Shown here: positions 9,656-18,691 of the stretch, piece by piece
How positions within the stretch are numbered: position 1 is the stretch's first letter
How the letters are laid out: each line of letters begins with the position of its first letter
NCBI GenBank assembly: GCA_015499985.1
Contig: JAAAUF010000654.1
Coordinates: forward strand, 1-23,765
Direction of reading: 5' to 3'
Length of the DNA: 23,765 nt
Source: Haplosporangium gracile
Taxonomy: Eukaryota; Mortierellomycota; Mortierellomycetes; Mortierellales; Mortierellaceae
Notes under the pieces: generated by a model
Databases searched by the model: none
The model's input: the letters and a program-made list of their open reading frames with translations, nothing else
What the model was told of the DNA's origin: nothing
Translations under genes and position numbers: made by a program

Positions 9656-12600
9656 ATGGCCCTCGACAACAGGATACCAGCTCATCATACCCATGCTGTC
9701 AGCAACACTCCTTCCCCTGCGTCTGCATCGACGCTAACACGCGAGCACCTCCAACAACACAACCAACGGCAACAAGTTCATCACCATCGACCAGCACCCG
9801 TGCGGCCCATCTGCACTACTCTCCCTCGTTACGATAGCAATCAACAACAACAACAACAACAACAACAAGGCTATCATGATGACACCCCCACCACCGCTAC
9901 TGTTAACAACAACAATAGCAACGCACTAGCAACAACAGAAGGGATCGACTTGAGTGAACCCGAGACCGCACGCACTTTCTTCTCTCCAAGTGGTGATGGT
10001 GATCTGGCGTTTCAATACAACAAACACACGTTGGGGGAGGAGTACTCTGGATACCCTTCTCACAACCCCTTTGACGATCCGTCATTTATCGATAACGGTG
10101 AGGATGAGGCTCACAGACCCGTCGATCCCTCCTCGCTGACACAACAACAACGACCAGAATCCGACCAACCACAACAACAAGAAAAAGCATGGTCAAACGG
10201 TCGCCATCCTCTTACAAATCGCAAATGGCGCTCGCTCTACGTCCGCTTCTTCCGCCTCGACAACACACCCGCAACCCACTCTTCTCAGATCGTACACTCG
10301 ACTTGGCTCTGGACGGGTGCACTGTTCCTGATCCGGTGCACGATGTTCTTGTACGCTGCCTCGGTGCTGCTGGCGGATATTATTCTGACAGACCGGCCAC
10401 AGTTCGAGTTTTGTTATTTGACACAACTGTCATATCTTGGCCTGACCTCCTACCTTGGTGTAAGTGTAGTAGCAATTGTTTGTTGTTGCTTTTGAGATGG
10501 ACGGTGTGAATGGATGAGGATGGGCTATGTTAATTGGCTTTACTTTTTGTTTGCTTTTTTCTTTTGTCGGTGTTTTTTATTGTCTACTTTCTGATTGTCA
10601 GTTGTGTGCATGCATGCAGTTGTGCCACCTTTCCCATTTTCTTTTCTTTTCTTTTCTGCTTTGCTTGTTCGTCATCATTGGACTACTCCGTTTAAAAAGG
10701 CTCAAACAATTCAGCCTGAGCCAGTTTGAGGGCGTGATGCGACGACTCTCTCCTTGTTATCCATTTGTTTCCTCCCCTCCTCATCAAAACTCTCCTCATC
10801 ATTACCCTCCTCATCATTCCTCTCTTTTTTTTCACATAAAGAGACTATTGTCGTTAATTTTTTTTTCCGATTGGTTTCTGAGGGTTCGGGAGAAAGAGAT
10901 TTGTAACCTCTGCCTCATAGGTGAGCGATGCTGACCAAGTGGGGAGGGGGGAGGAGGCACCTGCTATGTCGCTTCTGCGGAGAAATAAAACTGCGCACGA
11001 TTTGTTATTATTATTTTTTTCCCCTTACTTTTTTCCCGCACAAGCACTTTTTTTTCTTTCTCGTGCAATTATTACCCAGGGGATGTTTCTTGCGCAATTA
11101 TTTTTCTATTATCGCTCGAAGGGAGCCAGTTTATGCACCCGTTGCGTATGCGGCGTCGTGTCAATTGCGCAAACCTGATAAAACAAGAATTCCAACCCGC
11201 TATTCAAACGAATGACAAAAAAAAAAAAGACACTCTCCGATATACTTATTCTGTCTCACTAACAATCTATACATGTTGAATATATTTGGCACAAAATAAT
11301 CTCTAATAGACGGTTTCATGGCATACGTTGAGCGAATGGCGCCGTGAGCGCGGTCTCCGAGCAATCAAAACATCTTCTCCTTACTCCTTCACTGATGATA
11401 TGATGGCGGCACGGACGACGACAATTGAGCGACAGCATTGGTTCCTGACGGATATGAACTTTTTCCTGTACCACACTATCTGCACCTTCCAGTAAGTCTT
11501 TTTTGTTAATTCGTACTAGTTAGTTTGTTGAATGGTATTGTTCTGTTGTATTGATCTTGTTTATTCGCTCGATGGAAAGAGAGAGAGGGAGAGAGGGAAG
11601 AGGCGTGTGCGTTGCGTTGCACCGTCGGAACAGGAATAACCGTTGACCAGTGCGCAGAACACCCCCTCATTTGTCATTCACAATCAACAACAAAGAGACC
11701 ACAGAGGGGACAAATAGCGATCAGAGTTCATTGGTTTTTTTTTTGCTCTCATTCCTTCAGTCCGTTCACCCACCGTCATTTTTCTTTATCGCCATGTGTT
11801 TTTTTCCCTCTCTTCTTTGTCTCCGATGAATTTTTTGTTCAGCGGTTGAACCTTTTTGCCACTTTCTCCCTCTCCTATGGCGACATGTGTACACTACGCA
11901 CCTCTTTTCCATTGGTGACTCCGCTCCAAACTAGCCACGCTAACCCATGCAACTCCGTTTTCCTGTCCATCTCATCTCTTCCCTCTTTATTTTTAGTGTG
12001 ATCGTTCCGCTCCTGTTCTGGGGCTACCTCTCTTTTCAAGGCGAGGCATGGTCAATGGCCGTCGAAATGTCGGTCAACTCCCTCTGGCGGAACTACTCCT
12101 TCCACGGCGGAGACTTTGTCCTCATCGTCCTCGAAATCTCCATCAACTCCATGCCCTTCATTCCCTCCTACATCTTCATCGTCTTCTTTATCTGCTTGTT
12201 GTACCTGGCAGAAGCACACTTGGTCCATTATGTGAATGGGTTCTGGATTTACCCATTCTTGGATACGAGTGTGGGACCCATTTGGGTCGCCATGTATATA
12301 GGTGTGGGATTCGTGATTGCAGCAGCGTTTGGAGCAGTGTATTTCTTGCATCGTGGACGCAACTGGTGGTTTGCTAGACGTGCTGCTGCCAAGGCCCTCG
12401 CTGCTTCTGGTGCGGCGGTGGCGCCAGAGATGGTTGTTGTGACATCTTCAATCCCGACAGTCTACCCCGGCAGCCACCTTCAGTCGACCTTCTCGTCCGC
12501 TACCCCGCTTCCCTCAGGCACGGTCCTTATCTCGACATCCACAGGCACCTCCGGCAACTACACCCTCTCCTCCTCCAACCCCTTGAATAACTCAGTCATG

Positions 12601-12972
12601 ACGCACACCAACACATCTACAGCACTCTTCCCAACCGCCGCCCCTCCCTCTACTATCCTCACCACTTCCGCAGGATTCAATCCAACACTCCAACCCCTCC
12701 CGATCCCCTCCCAGATTCTAACCCAGAACCGTCGTCGTAGTTATAGCAACTGCTCCAACGATAGTACGACGTCTACGTTGGTCGGGTCTGATGAGAGTAT
12801 GAGCAAGGAAAAAGTGAAGAATTCTGAGGCTGCTGGAGATGTGGATCGTCCGATCTCCGAGAGAACTGCGAGGCGGTTGTCGATGAACGGGGCGACACAG
12901 CCCCAAGTAGATGGAAATGCCTTGCAGAAGGTGGATGAGGAAAATGGCTATGAAACCGAAGGCGATCGATGA
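9656..12972 (+). CDS. Six-pass membrane protein, FAR-17a/AIG1/rolling-stone-like
   Basis: Exons 9656-10459, 11310-11491 and 11997-12972 give 653 aa; both introns (850 and 505 nt) begin GTAAGT and end TAG, and the reading frame is kept. The N-terminal 210 residues are hydrophilic, with nine Gln at 63-71, Asn runs and acidic patches. Hydrophobic segments follow near 218-244, 252-274, 316-341, 367-386, 388-408 and 422-446. The pattern HGGDFVLIVLEISINSMPF resembles the His-Gly-x-Asn/Asp region of the FAR-17a/AIG1 (ADTRP) and rolling-stone families, which include lipid-ester hydrolases in animals. This link is weak and the activity is unknown. The C-terminal 200 residues are Ser/Thr-rich and probably cytoplasmic. 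The exon joins are supported by the continuous membrane pattern across each junction. Confidence 0.8.
9842..9868 (+). repeat. (CAA)9 coding poly-Gln tract
   Basis: Nine CAA codons in frame encode Gln63-71 of the membrane protein. The tract is pure CAA, so it is likely length-variable between strains. Confidence 0.9.
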
Positions 12973-13171
12973 AGTTTGTCATGTCAATCCCTTTCCTTGT
13001 GTTCAATTCCTATTCCCTCTTCCTACGCTCGCTTGTTTATAGAAAAAAAAATCATTTCATTTCCAACATTAACCCTTGTAACATAACACTTTCATTTGTA
13101 ACAAAAAAAACACAAGACACAAATAAACAAAATCAACTTCTGTTTGAGAAAAAAAAAAAAGGCACGCAGCT
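12973..13171. other. Short convergent 3' region
   Basis: The membrane-protein gene (+) and ETP1 (-) end only 199 bp apart, so their 3' UTRs may overlap. AATAAA on + lies near 13121. On -, AATAAA (plus TTTATT at 13171-13176) overlaps the ETP1 stop codon itself. Confidence 0.6.
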
Positions 13172-15713
13172 TTATTTCCGTGCTTTCCGTCGAGAATGGT
13201 TTCCAGAAGGCGACGAAGTCTGCGGCGGTTGAACAACAATTCCTACAGTCCCATTAGCCAATTCATCCTTCAGAGAACTGGACTCAATCTTCTGCTGGGT
13301 GTCCAGATAAATCATCATATCCCGGACCTGATCTTGCAACTCCAGAATCTCAGCCTCCTTTTCCTGCAACTTGGTCCGAATACTATCCTGATTCGTCATC
13401 AGGCCCACATTCATCTCCTTTTCTTCCCCATACTGTCGTTCCAGAACCTGCAATCGCTCCTGCATCTTCTCCATTCGTTTCTCGACCGCCTTCTTCTCCT
13501 TGACAAGCATCGGCAGTTTCTCCTTCTCAAGCGATTCGGCCAAGAGCGCCAACTCCCGATTCTTCTGGTTCATCAAGGCCGCTTCCTGTTCCCAATCCTT
13601 AGCCTCCTTGCCTAGCTGTGAAAGCTGAGCCGTCATGGCCGCCATCTGCGCATCAAAATACAACCTCTGCGACTCCAGTTGAGACGTCAACAGGTATGTG
13701 TACTCCAACCCAATCGCGTCCAGCTTCTCCTGGCCCACCTGCACAGAATGCTGACTCGGCAAAGTCCCATCGACCGCGCTGGGCAACTCGACCAGTTTCC
13801 CATCAGCCTTGTTCTGGATCAAACGATGCACATATCCGTCGCCCGCATAGTCCCACACACGCTGACTCTCGAGTTCCAGAGCGTACAGATGCGAGGTCTC
13901 ATAGTAATGATGGTAGGCGTGTTTCTCCTGGTACCGTCCACACCCGATATGTCCACAAAGTAGACAGATCCAGAGGTTCTCGGTCGTCCCACAGGTCGCA
14001 CATACATTCTGGTCCTCCGACACTCCATCCGTCGTCGCCGACAATCCTCCCACAGCTCCGGCCGTCCCTGTTGTAGAAGATTTGGTGGTGATGGTCTTTT
14101 GACTGTATCGACAGACGGGACAACTGCCTTCACCCCACTTGCTAAGACAGTGGCAATGAAAAGTGTGTTGACAGAGGATGGTGAGCAGGCCCGTGACAGA
14201 GGAATCCATACGTTCCAGACAGACAGGGCATGTTGGGAGTTCTGCCAGTCCGTGATCTGAATGTAGTGAGGCCATTGACAGGTTGTTGTTCCCATGTTGG
14301 TGATGATGTGATCCTTCTCCTACTTCTGGTTGTGCTACTGCTGTGGATGATGAGTGGTGGCTCTGTAGGAATGGGTCGTCGTTGAGGAATGGGAACGCGT
14401 AGGGAGGCATGCTTCCCGCTCGAATCTCGATTGATTTCAGATACACCACATGGCAAATCTCTGGCTATTAACATCATACAGCCAGAACAGCAAACACTAA
14501 TGTGTTAGTAGCTATTTCATGTTCTTAGATGTATAAAATAGACAAGAATGGAGTTGGTCATACCTCCAAGGAGCTGAATGCCTTGCCGTTGTAGCGTGTG
14601 TAGAACTCTGCGGTTGCCTCCTTGGTCCTGAACTTCATCAGCACCATGAATCGATTCGGTACCGAGTCACTAATAAATGTTTATCATAATTAAATTTCTT
14701 GTCAGCATTCGCCCCAAAAAAAACTTAAGATTGTAATATGAAATGTGGAAGCATCAAGCGTATCGATGTCAGAGGAAGCGGAAGAAGACTTACCGGATGA
14801 TGCGAAAGTGAGAGACGTTGGGACGGACAGGTCCAACAAAATTCAGAAAGTCGCCTGGAGAGAGGTAACTGGGCACGGCCAGGACACAAACTGACGTTCC
14901 TTGGTCCGGTTGGATAATCTGCGTGCCATGTTCGTGCACTCCTACTCCTACATCTGCTCCTGCATCTGTTGCTGCTACTGGTTGTGCACTTTTGTTGGTT
15001 GTCCTTGCTGATAACGCTGCCGAATATGAGGCCGTGGAAGCAGTGCTAGTCGTCTCACGGTTTGTGGCAGTCGTCGTAGTGATCTCGCCGGTGGTGATCT
15101 CGTTGGTATCTCTGTAGAGGTGCAGTATCCCTTGTGCACATTTCGAGTCCTTGAATCCTGTCGACCGCGAGTCTGAAGTGGCTGTTGTTGTGGTTGCAGC
15201 GCCGGCAGTAATAGTAGATGGAGGCATTTTTTTGTTCTTCGTGGTTCGGTTCTTGTTATTACTGCTATTGGCGGTGGCGGTGGTCACAACAGTGGAAGTA
15301 GTGTCTGACTTTTCCTTGACGGCCGAGGTAGAGGTTGCTGTGGATTGGTCGAGAGAGGCGACAGAGATAGATCCAAATCTGTAGTCGTCTTTTGGGTGAG
15401 GGACCGTCGATCCTGTCGATGCCTCTTGTTTACTGTTCCGTTTCTGTGTAGAAGAAGACAATGTTGTACTCTGAGAAAGCAGACTTGATTGTTGTTGTAG
15501 TTGGTGATGTGTCTGTTGAGGGAAAGGTTTGAAGAGGTCCTTGAACCGTGCTGTCAGCAGCTCTTGTGCAGGCTCGTGTCCTTGTTGTGTCTTGAAGGAT
15601 GCAGTAGTAGTCGTAGAAGTAGCGGGGACAACTGCAGTTGGGTGAGGAAGAGGTTGATCTGGTTTTGGGGGTGGTAGTGGGTAGAGGTCAAGTTTTAGGT
15701 GGTAAAAGTTCAT
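13172..15713 (-). CDS. ETP1: BRAP2/ETP1-type RING E3 ubiquitin ligase
   Basis: Exons 15713-14794, 14669-14564 and 14464-13172 give 772 aa. The joins restore the BRAP2 domain exactly (HFRIIR-DSVPNRFMVLMKF, then SSLE-PEICHVVYLKS). The order of domains matches human BRAP and yeast Etp1: BRAP2 domain (about 225-355), a RING-H2 finger with ligands Cys421, Cys424, Cys440, His442, His445, Cys448, Cys457 and Cys460, a ZnF-UBP finger (about 497-560, Cys497/500/509/512/517) that binds ubiquitin, and a coiled coil (about 597-740). Family members are cytoplasmic ubiquitin ligases; BRAP restrains Ras-MAPK signalling and retains nuclear-localisation cargo, and Etp1 acts in ethanol tolerance. The protein is about 180 residues longer than its relatives because of a Ser/Thr/Gln-rich insert at about 50-225. 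The start at 15713 gives MNFYHLKLDLYP, the first ATG in frame. Confidence 0.93.
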
Positions 15714-15727
15714 CTTTGCGTTGACAT
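15710..15727 (-). promoter_or_regulatory. Five-codon uORF overlapping the ETP1 start (ATGA)
   Basis: The first ATG upstream of the ETP1 start, at 15727, opens a frame of five codons (Met-Ser-Thr-Gln-Arg). Its TGA at 15712-15710 overlaps the ETP1 ATG at 15713-15711 as ATGA. If the leader includes 15727, ETP1 would depend on leaky scanning or on termination-reinitiation. The transcription start is unknown. Confidence 0.45.
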
Positions 15728-16095
15728 TGTCCCTGGAATTTGTAAAGAAGTATGTCGAATGGGAAGGCAAAGGGAGTGAGGTTGAAGGGAGAAGAGGAGG
15801 AGTGAATCACAAGGCACATTCGCACCCCTTTTATGCGTTTGCTGTATGAAAAAAAAAAAGTGTAAAGGAAAATCGACCGCAGTCACATGGACACGATTGG
15901 CTAATAGCCCTCGTTGTGAGGGTCCCTGCGAGTCTCCTGTAGAAAGTGCCAGATGCCAACTTGTTGTTAAATGACGTGAATGGTATGTGCGTAGCATTAT
16001 TGGTACAGGTTTATTGAGAACAAAGGAACAGTGAAAAGAAAAAAAGCAAAGGTTGGAGAGAGACAGACAGAGAGAAAACGAAAGGCACTTCTCCA
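15728..16095 (-). other. ETP1 promoter and BUD31 3' flank
   Basis: This gap between two co-directional minus-strand genes has a pyrimidine-rich sense strand at about 15765-15810, a likely ETP1 initiation region. A further ATG at 15819 is out of frame with ETP1. The part next to BUD31 is presumably its 3' UTR. No other gene is seen. Confidence 0.5.
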
Positions 16096-16943
16096 TTATG
16101 CATCATTGCTCTTGGCCGCAGGCTTGGCTTTGTGGGAGGCAGCAGATCCTGCAGAGGCACCGCTTCCACTGGAACATCCACGGCAGCCGCAGTGTATGCA
16201 CTCAATCACCTTGCCATCCTCGAGCTTGTCCCTTGGAACTCGGCATACACAGGTCGTTCCGAAATTCGTATCCTTGGGTTGAATGCATCTCAAACAGCAC
16301 ACTTTCTCATATCCAGCCTATTATTGTTATTATCGATGCGTCAAAGAAGAAATAGCGAGGATGTTGTCAGTCACCCAGATACTAATGTCGTCTTGATCCA
16401 TTGATAAATTAACAGATCAGTAAATTATATATATTGTTGAGTTGATTCCAAGCTTCCACGTACCTTCTTCCACTTGGCAATAAGGTTGGCATCGGCATAT
16501 CCCTGCTTCAACAAGTACTCGTACAACTCTTTGGAGATCGCCTCGCGCTTGTAGTATAGCTCATAGACATATCGAGACCGCTGGTGGTGAAGTCTGAAAA
16601 TCGGCCATAACGCCTCAATCTTTCTCTTTCCCTCATGCGGGTCGTTTTCCGCTATTAGAGTATATAGGTAGAAAGAAGTAAAAGGAAGTGCGGTGTCAGC
16701 ATTTGAGTTGCTTGGAGGTTGTCTCTGCTACAGTCGTCTCTACTGTTTAGAGTGCGCATGCATGCTGAAAACTTCGCCTCCTTGAGCGTTGCGATTTGTT
16801 GTTGTGAAATCCAGTGCTTCGTTTAAAGTGAAAAGAAAAGACCTGCCATCCTTCATTTTCGTCTGAAATTCCCTGAGGGTGGGCTCGATGTCGTCGAAGC
16901 CTTCAGGGGCTCTCTTTGTGCGGGATGACTTGATCTTTGGCAT
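16096..16943 (-). CDS. BUD31: BUD31 (G10) spliceosome component
   Basis: Exons 16943-16847, 16651-16464 and 16317-16096 give 168 aa. The N-terminus [15 protein letters not shown], the central DPHEGKRK and LWPIFR stretches and the Cys-rich end are diagnostic for BUD31/G10, a nuclear protein of the activated spliceosome (NineTeen-related complex). Zinc ligands are in CCLRC (Cys102, 103, 106), CVC (118, 120), and CIHCGCRGC (135-143). The family is about 144-157 aa; this one has an extra Ala/Ser/Lys tail of about 24 residues. Intron 1 (195 nt) can keep the conserved frame only if it starts with GC (GATG|GCAGGT) and ends CTCTAATAG; the GT four bases further on shifts the frame. Intron 2 (146 nt) is GTACGT...TAATAG. 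All three exons are needed and each matches the family without gaps. Confidence 0.95.
16652..16846 (-). other. Predicted GC-AG intron in BUD31
   Basis: Exon 1 ends in GATG and the intron opens GCAGGT. This gives Lys-Asp-Ala-Glu-Asn-Asp-Pro-His-Glu, which aligns without gaps to the animal protein. Using the nearby GT (16842-16841) would put a stop codon soon after the acceptor. A CTGAC branch motif lies about 45 nt before the 3' splice site. Confidence 0.75.
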
Positions 16944-17695
16944 GGTTGGTCTTGTTGGCTGCCTCGACGTGTTGATGTGATGTGTGAAATGAAAAGAAGG
17001 AGACGAGCTGGACGCTGCAAATATACAAGCCTCCTATGGGATGTCATGCACGTGACCAAATTCACAAAATGAGGAGCAAAGAAAAAAAAAAGGAATTACT
17101 TGACGCGAACGATTGGGCGGCAACCGGTCTACACGAGCCTGTCGGTCTGCAAAGGGAATGATATCCCCAAGTTAGGGGCCTGTCAATCTCATACTCCTGA
17201 ATATCGCCAATTCCCAATACTGCCCTTGCTCTATCTTCAGTCCCCATAGGACATCGCATTTTGGGGAGCAGTTGATCTAGGTCCTTATCCCTACCTAAAA
17301 GACACGCACCTCAAAACCTCAAATCACAAACAAACAGGCCGTGGCAAAAAACACGTATCGCCTTGTGTCGTAAGTAATCGACTGTTTTCATTATTGTCAT
17401 CGAGGTGAATGCTTAGCAGAACATCATTTCACCAAATAAACGCGTTCATCTGCTTCTCAATAAGTCCTCGCTCGTCACGTATCCGACTTGCTTTAATGAA
17501 AAAACGGTCGCAAACAGGGGAAATAAAAAAAAGGGGGGGGGGGTTTTGACAAAGGCTGTACAGGAAATACATCAACCTTGCCTTATTGATCATCCAAAGG
17601 GGTTTTTTTCCTAGCGAAAACCATCCTCACTCTTTCCTCTCCTCGTTTTCCTTGCTGTGTTCTTTTTGAAAGAATTGATAGTAATGCACACGCAA
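16944..17695. other. BUD31 upstream region, no gene seen
   Basis: The part next to 16943 should hold the BUD31 promoter. A short ORF on - (17259-17062) has no recognisable motif. A run of 11 G follows an A-rich tract at 17533-17543. I see no RNA gene and no terminal repeat that would mark the edge of the transposon-derived region to the right. Confidence 0.45.
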
Positions 17696-18503
17696 CATCG
17701 TGACCCATTCGACCATCAGTATTCCAAAGCACAAAAGGCGGTGATCTATCGACTAAAGGGATAATCGAGCATTTTTAGAATCGTCTATCACGGCGACACC
17801 GGCCCCTCAGGAACCTAGGCGGATATTCAAGCCGTGAACGCCGAAATCAAGCTCAGTAAGGTCGATGAAATCAATAGAATGCAAATCAAGACGATGGCAC
17901 AGGTGTGGATCGAAGAGACAAATACGAGCCGCTGATTATATGTAAGTATAGGAGAAATAAGGATTGGTGTGGTGCTTTTGCTTCAAAAAAAAGGACATCC
18001 CTCCTTAATGATTATTTAACGCCGTCATTTTTATAATCTGAACTAGGCAATCGTCTATCTGTCGATCCACAAAAAGAACACGACTCACAAGGGACATGAA
18101 TGATGGCATTGCCGAAAATAGATTCCTGGCGACCCAAGGTTTTGCAAAATGACTTCAGCAAATCGTCCATTTAACTAAGCATCATCTTCACCAATCGCAT
18201 GCTTCCCAGCCACCACATAAGCTTTGATTAAGTTGAAGGTATCACGGTCCTGACGAGCTGACACTGGAGCTTATCCGGGAAAATTCGAAATTTAGCGAGT
18301 ATAGTACAAGCATCTGTTTGTCAGGTATGATGAGAGACAGGTCAAAGAGGATGCTCATTACTTATCGGCGACAACAAGAGGTTTTGAGCAGCCTGGAGTG
18401 GCACACTGGGTTTGGGACTGGCGTGATGAATGACCAGATCGAGGCAATCCTCGAGCTGATGAGACGGTTCCAGGAGGTCAACGAGGCACTTGACTATTTG
18501 TAG
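17696..18503 (+). pseudogene. Decayed pogo/Tigger-like transposase, copy A
   Basis: A broken reading frame with several stops, starting around an ATG at about 17696. It has a relic-looking intron (GTAAGT at about 17942 to CTAG at 18047). Its end (about 18250-18500) is related to the end of copy B: PDELTLELIRE against PNELTLESVWE, and GFGTGVMNDQIEAILEL against RFGTGMMRDKIKTTPEL, followed by NEALDYL against ALDSL. Because copy B is a DDE_1 transposase, copy A is inferred to be a second, internally deleted member. The catalytic core is absent. The first 250 bases match nothing I recognise, so their membership is uncertain. Confidence 0.5.
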
Positions 18504-18691
18504 AGGTGTTTGGAACGAAAGAAGCGTTGCGCCCCATTTGTTCCTGGTGGACGTTCGCTGGAATAAAATGTTGAGAAAAGATGCGAAGTGACCAAAAAAT
18601 AATCAACGCCACCAATTTTTTGATTTTTGTTGCGCTTGAGGAACATATGAGAAATCCTTTTTTCGTTCTTTCTTTCACTACTCGACACACA

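Noticed and set aside
14923..15384. Val-rich ORFs on + opposite ETP1 exon 1
   Set aside because: Antisense shadows of the Thr/Ala-rich low-complexity region of ETP1.
17533..17543. Run of 11 G after an A-rich tract
   Set aside because: A simple homopolymer, possibly with an assembly length error; too short to suggest a quadruplex or boundary.
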